From the NCBI RefSeq assembly GCF_009711475.1, contig NZ_SMMD01000937.1:1-22501 (forward strand): a DNA stretch of 22,501 nt. Direction: 5' to 3'. The notes under the pieces were generated by a model. That model was given only the letters and a program-made list of their open reading frames with translations, did not search any database and was not told the DNA's origin. Shown piece after piece: positions 8,090 to 15,163 of the stretch; the first letter of the stretch is position 1; each line of letters starts with the position of its first letter. This stretch comes from Fulvivirga aurantia (lineage in GTDB: Bacteria > Bacteroidota > Bacteroidia > Cytophagales > Cyclobacteriaceae). A program made the translations under genes and the position numbers.

Positions 8090-8305
8090 ATGAAAAAGTT
8101 AAGTATTTTATCAGGTATGTTATTAATGGTAATGATGATGGCCTGTGATAAGCAACAGAAAACCACTACTACTGAGCCTGCGGATACTGAAAAGGACAAA
8201 GTAGAGTTAAAAGTAGACGCTAATAAGAAAGAAGTGGGAGTAGAAACTGAAGACGTTGATATCGATCTGAAAGGCGATAATGACGAAGATGGTGAGAAAA
8301 ACTAA
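8090..8305 (+). CDS. Small acidic lipoprotein
   Basis: A 71-residue protein with a type II signal peptide: positive N-terminus, hydrophobic core and MMAC with C19 as the lipid-anchored residue. The mature part is very rich in Lys, Asp, Glu and Thr (KQQKTTTTEPADTEKD and a C-terminal DGEKN), with no cysteines and no recognisable domain. It is probably a disordered tether at the outer or inner membrane. It is transcribed divergently from the sigma-led operon, 181 nt away, and is followed by a strong intrinsic terminator. That makes it a monocistronic unit, perhaps sigma-regulated. No named family recognised. Confidence 0.72.
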   Translation: MKKLSILSGMLLMVMMMACDKQQKTTTTEPADTEKDKVELKVDANKKEVGVETEDVDIDLKGDNDEDGEKN

Positions 8306-8324
8306 TCTAACATAACCAAATATT

Positions 8325-8357
8325 AAAGGCAGCACTGAGTAGGTGCTGCCTTTTTTT
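8325..8357 (+). terminator. Intrinsic terminator of the small lipoprotein gene
   Basis: A perfect 11-bp stem pairs AAAGGCAGCAC (8325-8335) with GTGCTGCCTTT (8343-8353) around a 7-nt loop. It runs into seven T residues at 8351-8357. It begins 19 nt after the stop codon of the lipoprotein gene. Confidence 0.93.
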
Positions 8358-8386
8358 GTGGATTGAATTCCACAGTTTATTCAAAC

Positions 8387-8446
8387 AAAAAACCCCTGGA
8401 AGACCTAGCTTCCAGGGGTTAATCGTTGTCTATAGTTGGCTTTAAT
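8387..8446 (-). ncRNA. Candidate small RNA, copy 1 of a tandem pair
   Basis: On the minus strand a -33/-7-like promoter is followed by about 26 nt of predicted single-stranded RNA and then a terminator hairpin ending in T6. Predicted length is about 60 nt. The block 8421-8462 is identical to 8669-8710 except for one base (41 of 42), whereas the flanks diverge. The start is an estimate of 5 nt after the -7 box. The gene order, T-tract and covarying stem support a real transcript; no known sRNA family is recognised. It might act by base-pairing through its conserved 5' segment. Coordinates are approximate. Confidence 0.55.
8391..8420 (-). terminator. Terminator hairpin of small-RNA copy 1
   Basis: A perfect 12-bp stem pairs AACCCCTGGAAG (8391-8402) with CTTCCAGGGGTT (8409-8420) around a 6-nt loop. 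On the minus strand it continues into six T residues (8392-8387). The plus-strand exit has no T-tract, so the direction is clear. Confidence 0.88.
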
Positions 8447-8450
8447 ACTT

Positions 8451-8479
8451 CAATAATACAGGGTGACCATCACATTCAA
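8451..8479 (-). promoter_or_regulatory. Putative promoter of small-RNA copy 1
   Basis: Read on the minus strand, TTG (8479-8477) is followed after 18 nt by TATTATTG (8458-8451). This matches five of six fixed positions of the Bacteroidota -7 consensus TAnnTTTG, with a slightly short spacer. Copy 2 has the same arrangement although the sequence between differs, which suggests the boxes are what is conserved. Confidence 0.4.
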
Positions 8480-8566
8480 AACCTTTGTAAGTCGGATTGC
8501 TATTATACAGGTCAGGATACCTTATAAACGGATAAGCCGCTTTTCAATATTCTATTTATGGAAAGG

Positions 8567-8602
8567 AAAAAAAAGATCGGGCTAACCTAAAAACCCGATC
8601 TT
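8567..8602 (-). terminator. Extra minus-strand intrinsic terminator between the two sRNA copies
   Basis: A 9-bp stem AAGATCGGG (8573-8581) with CCCGATCTT (8594-8602) and a 12-nt loop. On the minus strand it is followed by eight T residues (8574-8567). It lies only 33 nt beyond the T-tract of copy 2, so it may be a backup terminator for that unit or a relic of another unit. No gene is seen between them. Confidence 0.82.
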
Positions 8603-8634
8603 ATAAAAAAATGGATGTTTTGACCATATGTCAC

Positions 8635-8694
8635 AAAAAATCCCTTGAAGACCTGGCCTCAAGGGATTAATCGTTGTCTATAGTTGGCTTTAAT
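8635..8694 (-). ncRNA. Candidate small RNA, copy 2 of a tandem pair
   Basis: Same orientation and architecture as copy 1, exactly 248 bp away. The conserved block is 8669-8710, followed on the minus strand by a terminator hairpin and T6. Predicted length is about 60 nt. The terminator stem differs from copy 1 at two base pairs, both preserved as pairs (C-G to T-A and G-C to T-A), and at one position that has become a mismatch. That pattern favours selection on structure. No known family recognised; ends are estimates. Confidence 0.55.
8639..8668 (-). terminator. Terminator hairpin of small-RNA copy 2
   Basis: AATCCCTTGAAG (8639-8650) pairs with CCTCAAGGGATT (8657-8668) with one internal A-C mismatch (11 of 12 pairs) and a 6-nt loop. 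It continues on the minus strand into six T residues (8640-8635). Confidence 0.86.
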
Positions 8695-8698
8695 ACTT

Positions 8699-8728
8699 CA
8701 ATGATACAGGCTTACAGCAAGATGGCAA
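8699..8728 (-). promoter_or_regulatory. Putative promoter of small-RNA copy 2
   Basis: On the minus strand TTG (8728-8726), a 19-nt spacer and TATCATTG (8706-8699). The -7 box matches five of six fixed positions of TAnnTTTG, and the spacing is that of Bacteroidota promoters. An alternative upstream start near a TATATTTTG at 8777-8769 is possible; it would give a longer RNA. Confidence 0.4.
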
Positions 8729-8799
8729 ACCCTCACAAGACCAAGTGCTATTTTTGCAGTTAAACTGTCAAAATATACAGACGAATAAAAAGTGGTCTA

Positions 8800-8822
8800 A
8801 AAAAGCTATAAATGCGCTTTTT
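8800..8822 (-). terminator. Weak terminator behind the MoxR-cluster operon
   Basis: AAAAAGC (8800-8806) pairs with GCTTTTT (8816-8822) around a 9-nt loop; on the minus strand it ends in six T residues. The stem has only two G-C pairs, so it may be leaky, allowing read-through into the small-RNA region. It lies 25 nt after the last gene of the operon. Confidence 0.42.
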
Positions 8823-8847
8823 CCCTTACATGAGTAGCTTTTAAAGC

Positions 8848-9057
8848 CTAATTCTCATCACTGATGGTGTCCTGTTTTGTTGAATCTTTGGCGACAGACT
8901 TTTCTTCTGTTCGTTCGTCACTATTTAATAAACGCTCCTTTAACTGAGGTTTGGATCCCGGAAATGTGGTACGAGATGAAATATCATAAGCCAGATAGCC
9001 CATGGCTCCAAAAAATAGTATAGCAAAAATTAAAAACAGCTTTTTAGATTTCTTCAC
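8848..9057 (-). CDS. Small single-TM anchored protein
   Basis: A 69-residue protein starting with GTG at 9057. After MKKSKK there is one strong hydrophobic helix (about 7-24), then a short basic/aromatic stretch and a hydrophilic tail rich in Lys, Asp, Glu and Ser. It is the last gene of the minus-strand MoxR cluster, 25 nt after the large three-TM protein. The tail should face the periplasm if the positive-inside rule holds. No family recognised. Its constant pairing with the cluster, if conserved elsewhere, would point to an accessory subunit. It could be a false small ORF, but the signal-anchor composition and position argue for a real gene. Confidence 0.62.
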   Translation of the reverse strand: MKKSKKLFLIFAILFFGAMGYLAYDISSRTTFPGSKPQLKERLLNSDERTEEKSVAKDSTKQDTISDEN

Positions 9058-9082
9058 GGTATACAGGCTAAATAATTAATGT

Positions 9083-10795
9083 TTAACTCAACTTAGGTTC
9101 TAACCACAAATATCCTACACAAATTAAAAAGAGCAGGTAAAACCATAAAGGATCTATCTCTTTTTTGACAGAAACATCGACTTTGAATCGTATTTCAGTA
9201 TCATGATTAAAAACACGACTGTTGGCTTTACTTCGATTATAACTCACAACCCCTTCCCATTCACTATCTTGGTTAACAAATAGCCAGGTGGTATCGTTTT
9301 CGATCATTACAGTGTGCCATCCTGTACTTTTGGGCCAGTAAGTACCGCTCCAAATATCTGAAATATGCATATCCTGGATTGGAGCAACTGAAACGCCATC
9401 AATATTAACCATTGGTTTTGACTGAGCTCCAAACTCAAAGTCAACTGGCTGATCAATACAAACAGGCCAGTTGTAATTAATACTGGTCGCTCGTTTTGAT
9501 GGTAAAAGGGCTTCCAACTGCTTTTTCCAAAGATTTTTATAAGCTGTTTGCTCTCCAGCCAACCAGAGCTTATAGGTATTTTGCAAAACACTCCCTCCTA
9601 CCTGACCTTCTCCCAAAAGCATTGCCCCCGTTAAGTTATTAAAAGTAAACTGAAAACCTGGTTGATCTTTAAAGACATATCCGTAAGTGTCAATTCGATA
9701 TGGCTTGTCTAACATATTTACAGAGGCGACTTCGGATGTAGTTGGCTCAAAGTCTACTATAATGAGATCGTTATTGGCTGTAAATAATTCTTCTGAAGGC
9801 ATTATATACACACCTAATCCGTTTCTTACTCTTTCTTTAAGCATGCTCAATTCATTGCGACTCAAACTTTTTAATGAAGGATAGTCAATAACGAGTAACG
9901 CTGCAGCTTCAAGCACATTTGATGAAAGTTTATAAAACCTTGACACTGAGGTATTATAAGCTTCAAATTTATATCTACCCCGTGTAAGTTGGTTTCTTAC
10001 TTGCAGCTCATGCCCTTCTGCAGCCAGGTAATTTTTAAGGTACTTCAACTCGAAAGTTGGGAATTCATTGACCATCAATATTTTATATGACTGTTGGTCA
10101 GATACAATAATGGGAAAGTCATGCTGCCTGAGTACTTCCGACTTTTCATTTACTTCCTGTACCTGAAAGACATATTTTCCAGCACTTTTGATTTGCACTT
10201 GAAGTTTGAAAGCTTGTTGCCCCATTGTTACCTGTATGGAATCAACCACCTGGTCAAAAGCCCTGAGTTTCAACCAGCCGTTGTAATCTGCCTGCAATAA
10301 GCCATTAACCTCTAGTAGCTCTCCTACTTCGGCTTCTTGTGAATAATTGAACCTTAGAATCCCAGTCTTTGAGCTATCCAGCAAGTAAGTAATATCATGC
10401 TCTTGATATAGTGGGAGGTCATACTCGGGTATACCATCACCTACCATGATCACTCGATTTTGCGCAAATAATGCCTCTTTCTCAGTGTAGCTGAGGGAGT
10501 CATACTGAGCCATTTCATCAAACTTGTATTGGTCTTTCAGCTCATCAATTTGTTGCTCTTCATAGCCTTGAGTCAACAATAGGGCTGAAGGCAATTCACT
10601 TTCTAACTGAATGACTGGTTTAATCCATATAGCAAAAAGTGCTATTACACCGAGTAATGAACACAACAACCTTAACCAAAGATTTTTTTTATTGCTTCTT
10701 GCAAACTCTTTGATGAGAAGTAGAAGAAGGAGAATTACGGCTATTCCAATAGCTACTCCAAAATTAGTATCTATCAACACTCCGAACTTATTCAT
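9083..10795 (-). CDS. Large membrane protein of the MoxR/DUF58/BatA cluster (GATase1-like)
   Basis: A 570-residue protein with TM helices at about 11-28 and 40-58, a long periplasmic part of about 485 residues, and a C-terminal TM (about 547-565) ending in WLEPKLS. The middle contains QSYKILMVNEFPTFELKYLK and ALLVIDYPSL, resembling the class I glutamine-amidotransferase-like fold found in VWA/BatA-associated membrane proteins; no catalytic Cys-His-Glu triad is apparent, so it is probably structural. The N-terminal two-TM plus long extracytoplasmic part mirrors proteins that follow DUF58/BatA genes in many bacteria. Its start overlaps the DUF4175 stop by 8 nt, indicating coupling. Precise role unknown; a membrane-scaffold partner of the MoxR system is inference. 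Confidence 0.72.
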   Translation of the reverse strand: MNKFGVLIDTNFGVAIGIAVILLLLLLIKEFARSNKKNLWLRLLCSLLGVIALFAIWIKPVIQLESELPSALLLTQGYEEQQIDELKDQYKFDEMAQYDSLSYTEKEALFAQNRVIMVGDGIPEYDLPLYQEHDITYLLDSSKTGILRFNYSQEAEVGELLEVNGLLQADYNGWLKLRAFDQVVDSIQVTMGQQAFKLQVQIKSAGKYVFQVQEVNEKSEVLRQHDFPIIVSDQQSYKILMVNEFPTFELKYLKNYLAAEGHELQVRNQLTRGRYKFEAYNTSVSRFYKLSSNVLEAAALLVIDYPSLKSLSRNELSMLKERVRNGLGVYIMPSEELFTANNDLIIVDFEPTTSEVASVNMLDKPYRIDTYGYVFKDQPGFQFTFNNLTGAMLLGEGQVGGSVLQNTYKLWLAGEQTAYKNLWKKQLEALLPSKRATSINYNWPVCIDQPVDFEFGAQSKPMVNIDGVSVAPIQDMHISDIWSGTYWPKSTGWHTVMIENDTTWLFVNQDSEWEGVVSYNRSKANSRVFNHDTEIRFKVDVSVKKEIDPLWFYLLFLICVGYLWLEPKLS

Positions 10796-13007
10796 TGATT
10801 ACTTCGCTCAATTTGTCAAGGTAAGTACGAGTTAGCTGATTTTTATTCTCGCTTTTAATATTGAAATTATCAACCTCAGGTGGGATAGCTTGAACCAATG
10901 CACGACTTACATTGGCCAGTACTTTTTTCAAATTATCAGGGTCAAATTCATTATTGCTTAATTTCTTTAAGTTCTCTAAGGATTCTAAATACTTCACCGG
11001 TTGCTCTACTGCCAGAGGAGAAAGTGCATCTGCTGCATGCGCAAATAGCTGATAATCAGATTTTTGTAGTGAATCTCCCCTATTCAAAGTTGCAATACGA
11101 TTGAGCAGGTTCCTCAACGGATCCAGGCCATCATCGACAGTGGCATCCTCTGAAGCACTCCTTGATTTCACTTCATCTAAATCTCCTGTGAGCCGCTTAT
11201 CTTCTTTGATAGGTGGCGGATCAAAACCGATCCTATGCACGTAAATTCTCGCTTGATTCTTAATTTTCTTTATTAACTCTAAAGCCTTGTATTGATAAGG
11301 CAGGGATTTTTCCGGCTCGAAAAGCCTCAAATACAATTCAGCATCCCACATTTCAGCCATAGCTTGCTTCAACATACTTCTGGTTGATTGAGTATAAAGA
11401 GTTGCCTCTTCAGGGTCATCATGAGCGTGTATATATTTGTCTAGCATATTACCTTTATCGTGCTCGTCTTCATGGCCATGGTCGTGGTCGTCTTCTACCA
11501 CCAGGTTGTGCTCATTGTCCCCATCATGATCATGAGAGTATTCAGCCAAGGGATCGTGGTCTTCTTCGAGTTCTTCGGCAATCTCTTCGGTCTCTATCGC
11601 TATGCCCGATTCATTTTCAACTCCCATAAACTGACCATACTTTAAGCGTAATGATTTTTGGTCGAAACCCAGTTCATTAGATTGAGAATTAAAGTCTTTT
11701 TTCTGCATTTTCTGCCGCTCCGCAATCAGCTTTTCGGTATCAATTATAATTTGTCGCTGACTTCTGAAATACTCCGGCATCAAATCTACTCCCAGAGAAC
11801 CCGCCAATGAAAACTCAATATCTGTGGTGTCTTTAATATTGAGAAAATAGGTTTCTGTCCGAGACCTTTGATGATCAGGTTTTTTATTATCTATGGCTTC
11901 TACATAAAAATACAACTCATCTCCCGGACTCATTTTCATCTCATCGAGATCTATGGTTTTATTCAGCAGCACTTGTGTCCCCCTGGCTTTCTTATCAAAA
12001 TCCAGCTTTTCTTCTCTAAATTTTACAGACTCCCCTGTTCCCTGGGTTACTGTGGCAATGATATAAGCATCGGTAAGCCCAAAATCATCTGATATAAGAG
12101 ACGTGATATTTACACGCTTCTTTTCGAAATATGAAAAAGAGGTATACTGTTTTATACCTTTCAACTCTACCGAAGGTGGTGTGTCTTCTATTGCTTCTAT
12201 GCTATAAAGTTCAGAGGTAAATTCACGACCGTCAGCCCCCACCAATTTGAAATTATAAAACCCGTTCTCGCTTACCTTAGCCGAAATTTTAAATACACCC
12301 TCTTTGCTTACCAGCTCCTGAGTTGACTTACCTGAAGTTTCAATAAAAACCCTATCCGTGGCCTTATTTGTCTTTACAGTCCATGTTAACCATGACTGCT
12401 CTACAGCATTAATATTTAGATCTGAAGAAGTCGAAGCTCGAAGACCTGTATAGGCCGGGGGCGAAACATACAATTGAATCGATTCTATTTTTGGCTGAGC
12501 AACGGGCGTAATACTATCATTTTCTATTATATCTTCCGACTCATCAGGAACTAGTGTAACAAGTGACGCTGCATCCGGCTTAGGTAAAATCTGATTTATA
12601 ACAAAGCCTAAAGCCATCATTAAAACGATAAAAAAAGTGGCTCTGGTAAGGTGATTAGGCGGAAATAGAATCTTCGATTTAGCTATTATTCCCGCTAGCT
12701 TTTCATATTGTAGTCTGGCAATCAGCGGCAGTTCCTCTCGTTCTCTAAGCAGAATTCCGGTGCTGTTTTCCACATTTTCTAATCTTAAATCATAAAGCGA
12801 GGCTACATGATGGAGGTTAATTTTCCAGGGTTTTAAAAGAAAAAAGAATAAGATGCTAGCTATAAATCCGCTAGCTAAAGCAATTTCTAAGCTTGTAAGG
12901 CCAAATACAAAAAGACCAATTCCCAGCCCGTAGAGTAAACACTCAATCACTTTTACAGCGAACCATAAGTTTTTTGTTTTGGTCAATATGGTTTGTGGTT
13001 TTTTCAC
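10788..13007 (-). CDS. DUF4175-like membrane protein with His/acidic metal-binding-like insert
   Basis: About 739 residues if started at the GTG at 13007, which overlaps the batA TGA in a GTGA junction. An upstream TTG at 13073 would add 22 Cys-rich residues that only mirror the batA frame, so I reject it. TM helices lie at about 14-60 (two) and 121-140. The periplasmic part starts with LYVSPPAYTGL and DTPPSVELKG strands typical of DUF4175 proteins, then EAIDNKKPD and the amphipathic helix PEYFRSQRQIIIDTEKLIAE. Residues 484-529 form an insert with about ten His among Asp/Glu, as in metal-chaperone regions. The C-terminal third is helical. It lies between the BatA-like and three-TM proteins. 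Metal binding is inference. Confidence 0.76.
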   Translation of the reverse strand: MKKPQTILTKTKNLWFAVKVIECLLYGLGIGLFVFGLTSLEIALASGFIASILFFFLLKPWKINLHHVASLYDLRLENVENSTGILLREREELPLIARLQYEKLAGIIAKSKILFPPNHLTRATFFIVLMMALGFVINQILPKPDAASLVTLVPDESEDIIENDSITPVAQPKIESIQLYVSPPAYTGLRASTSSDLNINAVEQSWLTWTVKTNKATDRVFIETSGKSTQELVSKEGVFKISAKVSENGFYNFKLVGADGREFTSELYSIEAIEDTPPSVELKGIKQYTSFSYFEKKRVNITSLISDDFGLTDAYIIATVTQGTGESVKFREEKLDFDKKARGTQVLLNKTIDLDEMKMSPGDELYFYVEAIDNKKPDHQRSRTETYFLNIKDTTDIEFSLAGSLGVDLMPEYFRSQRQIIIDTEKLIAERQKMQKKDFNSQSNELGFDQKSLRLKYGQFMGVENESGIAIETEEIAEELEEDHDPLAEYSHDHDGDNEHNLVVEDDHDHGHEDEHDKGNMLDKYIHAHDDPEEATLYTQSTRSMLKQAMAEMWDAELYLRLFEPEKSLPYQYKALELIKKIKNQARIYVHRIGFDPPPIKEDKRLTGDLDEVKSRSASEDATVDDGLDPLRNLLNRIATLNRGDSLQKSDYQLFAHAADALSPLAVEQPVKYLESLENLKKLSNNEFDPDNLKKVLANVSRALVQAIPPEVDNFNIKSENKNQLTRTYLDKLSEVINE

Positions 13008-14248
13008 TGTTTTCTCACATAAGATACAATACGCTCTGTGGCAAAAACCGCAAGAAAAAGTAGCCACAGCCAATCATTCATAGGTTTTTTAACTGTGCTG
13101 TTTAGACTTCTAACTTCATAATTCGGCTGTAATTGCGCTTCGGCCAGTTGTCTTTGATCAAATTTTTCGATCTGATCTCCGGCTTCAATTTCCTTTCTCA
13201 TCACCTTAAAAAGCTGAGTAACAAAACTTCCTTTTACCACATTGACGACATTTAGCCGACCAGTAATGTGGTACACGCGTGGGTCGCTGGTAGGTATAAT
13301 CAATCTACAACTAAGAGTATCACGTTTGTATCGTACAATCTGATTTGATTGGTTTCCGTCTATCTCTTCATCAGAAAGCCAAAAAAGCCAATCAGCTTGC
13401 TTGTTATCTGAAATTTTCAGCGGGTACCTTGAAAACTCGCTGATGCTTTCTACGGCTGTTTTCAGGTACATAGCATCTCTTTCAAACCCAGGACCCGAAT
13501 GAATCCGCACTGTTATCGTGTCTTTTATAAGCCTGACCGTTCCTTTAAGTCCATCAAATGATGTAGAATCTGAATCTGATTCTATTTCACCTTTTAGAAT
13601 TTGATCCCGTTCAAAAGCGGTATGCTCTCTGTTTGAGTTTCCCTTTACTAAATAAACACTGTCTCTACCCTGAACGGCTGACGCCAAGAACATATTTGTA
13701 CCTTGGTTTTCTAGAGTGATCCAGGATAAAGGTCTATGGCTAGTTGGTCTCGCTCCTTTAAATGACTTTTGTACTGAAGATGTAATAAGAACAATATCTT
13801 GGGCATTTACTCGGTTGAGTTCTTCTACTAATTGCCAGTGTCTCTCTGCTGATTGGGTGTGTTTCTCTTGGTCATAGTTTGGAAAACCAGGCAGAAAGGC
13901 TTTAATCTCATACTCTTGATTGGCCAGTGAATCTAGTAAAGCATTAGCTTCGGGCCTATCCGCTATTAAAGGATCGATAAAGACCAATTTACTTTCATTA
14001 TTTGCTGTAGATTTAAAAAATAGCTGTGCTAGAATAAATGAGAGCAAGCCCATTAATATCATTCTTAATACAAGCAAAATGATCTCATTTATTCGCAAAC
14101 TGCTCGACTGTTTAGACTCCACCTCAGGCAAAAATTGTGTACTGCCAACCTTAATTACCCGACCTTCCTTTTTGCTCCATAAATGGATGGCTAGGGGCAC
14201 TAATAGCCCTAAAAGTGTAATAAGATATGTAGGTGCAGCAAATGACAT
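13004..14248 (-). CDS. BatA N-terminal domain protein with degenerate VWA part
   Basis: A 414-residue membrane protein. It begins with the aerotolerance-regulator N-terminal signature: hydrophobic helix MSFAAPTYLITLLGLLVPLA, then IHLWSKKEGRVIKVGSTQFL, a linker and a second TM (about 54-76). The periplasmic part follows, where a VWA domain would begin with VFIDPLIADR. The MIDAS DxSxS is missing at this point, so metal-dependent ligand binding is unlikely. A C-terminal TM (about 393-409) anchors the end. Known Bat proteins work with MoxR ATPases and DUF58 proteins at the membrane; their exact task is unresolved. The start is directly adjacent to the DUF58 stop (no gap), and the end overlaps the DUF4175 start in a GTGA junction. 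Confidence 0.84.
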   Translation of the reverse strand: MSFAAPTYLITLLGLLVPLAIHLWSKKEGRVIKVGSTQFLPEVESKQSSSLRINEIILLVLRMILMGLLSFILAQLFFKSTANNESKLVFIDPLIADRPEANALLDSLANQEYEIKAFLPGFPNYDQEKHTQSAERHWQLVEELNRVNAQDIVLITSSVQKSFKGARPTSHRPLSWITLENQGTNMFLASAVQGRDSVYLVKGNSNREHTAFERDQILKGEIESDSDSTSFDGLKGTVRLIKDTITVRIHSGPGFERDAMYLKTAVESISEFSRYPLKISDNKQADWLFWLSDEEIDGNQSNQIVRYKRDTLSCRLIIPTSDPRVYHITGRLNVVNVVKGSFVTQLFKVMRKEIEAGDQIEKFDQRQLAEAQLQPNYEVRSLNSTVKKPMNDWLWLLFLAVFATERIVSYVRKQ

Positions 14249-15145
14249 TTATAGCAGCATTTTTCTCTTTTGAAAGAAAATTTCTAAGGCCTCTCCTATG
14301 TGGTTTGCTGTATTAAAAACCTCATAGCCTATGCCATTTTCCAACATCTCACTTTGTAATCGACTGATATGATTTTGAAATTTTGACTGGTATTGTTTTC
14401 GCACTTCACTGGCATCTAATTTCATTTTATCACCAGTTTCCAAATCTTCGAAAGTAACTGATCCTGAATAATCTAAGGTTTCTTCCTTTGGTGAGGTAAT
14501 GTGCAGCACCACCACCTCATTACGCTTTGTTTTGAGTCTGTCGATGAAATTGGTAAGCTCATCATTATGCTGGTACATATCACTGACCACAAAAATTAGT
14601 TCTTTGTGCCTCCTGTCATGTAGATTTTCAGTTGATGAAAGATTTTCTGGCCATTTACCTTTGTTGTCAATCTCTACCAGTTGATGTAAAAAACGATTGA
14701 AATGTTGTTTTTCAACACGTGGATAAACGCTGTAAAAATCATGATCGTTGAGTGCGTACAAGCCAATGGCATCCCCTTGATGTTGGGCTAAATAAGCTAC
14801 AGAGGCTACTAAAACCCGGATGTAATCCATTTTAGTCAAGCCCTCTTCCTGATGAAGCAGCGACTTGCTTGCATCGATAATAAACTTAACTGAAATATTA
14901 GTTTCTATTTCTGACTGCTTGATGTAATATCTCCCCGATCGTGCCAGCATTTTCCAATCGAGTAACCTCAAATCATCACCAGGTTCATAGCTTCTATACT
15001 GGCTAAACTCCATACCGGCCCCTACTCTTGTGCTATGATTTAGACCCGATAAGTAACCGTCTACGATTACTCTGGAAATCAATTCCAGTCCTTTGATACT
15101 ATGCAGTATCTCTGGCTTGAGTAGGTCGCGATAATCGGTTTTCAT
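14249..15145 (-). CDS. DUF58 family protein
   Basis: A 298-residue protein of the DUF58 family, a VWA-type relative coded beside MoxR ATPases. The hallmark EFSQYRSYEPGDDLRLLDWK sits at about 46-65, followed by ARSGRYYIKQSE. A VWA MIDAS-like DASKS (D91, S93, S95) follows at once. No signal or TM is apparent, so it should be cytoplasmic or peripheral. The predicted role is as a substrate-binding partner of the MoxR ATPase or adaptor to the membrane BatA-type protein. It starts 18 nt after the moxR stop and abuts the BatA gene. Family call firm; molecular role inferred from known MoxR-DUF58 co-occurrence. Confidence 0.92.
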   Translation of the reverse strand: MKTDYRDLLKPEILHSIKGLELISRVIVDGYLSGLNHSTRVGAGMEFSQYRSYEPGDDLRLLDWKMLARSGRYYIKQSEIETNISVKFIIDASKSLLHQEEGLTKMDYIRVLVASVAYLAQHQGDAIGLYALNDHDFYSVYPRVEKQHFNRFLHQLVEIDNKGKWPENLSSTENLHDRRHKELIFVVSDMYQHNDELTNFIDRLKTKRNEVVVLHITSPKEETLDYSGSVTFEDLETGDKMKLDASEVRKQYQSKFQNHISRLQSEMLENGIGYEVFNTANHIGEALEIFFQKRKMLL

Positions 15146-15163
15146 ATGTTTTATTGATAGTGG

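Larger units (their letters stand above)
8306..8847. other. Long intergenic region containing terminators and two small-RNA-like elements
   Basis: This 542-bp stretch holds no convincing protein gene. It contains the plus-strand terminator of the lipoprotein, three strong minus-strand hairpin/T-tract terminators, a weaker one behind the large minus operon, and a tandem duplication with 248-bp spacing. Outside these signals (about 8480-8566, 8603-8634 and 8729-8799) I see no further structure. Confidence 0.7.

Noticed and set aside
8442..8541. Short open frame in sRNA copy 1 ending in PVLLKY, aligning without gaps with one in copy 2 ending in PVSLKY
   Set aside because: Neither frame has an ATG, GTG or TTG start at a sensible place, and the differences between copies fall mostly on amino-acid-changing positions. 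The conservation continues past the stop at almost 100 percent, which fits an RNA better than a peptide.
8306..8847. CRISPR array or REP-type mobile repeat in the intergenic region
   Set aside because: There are only two copies 248 bp apart, both in the same orientation, with T-tracts, promoter-like boxes and no terminal inverted repeats or target-site duplications.
11384..11645. Plus-strand open frames opposite the His-rich insert
   Set aside because: They are shadows of the repetitive GAC/CAC codons of the DUF4175 gene on the other strand, with no initiation signal and no family resemblance.
13008..13073. A 22-residue Cys-rich N-terminal extension of DUF4175 starting at a TTG
   Set aside because: The region codes for the C-terminal TM of the BatA-like protein in another frame. 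The GTG at 13007, overlapping the batA stop, gives a natural coupled start.
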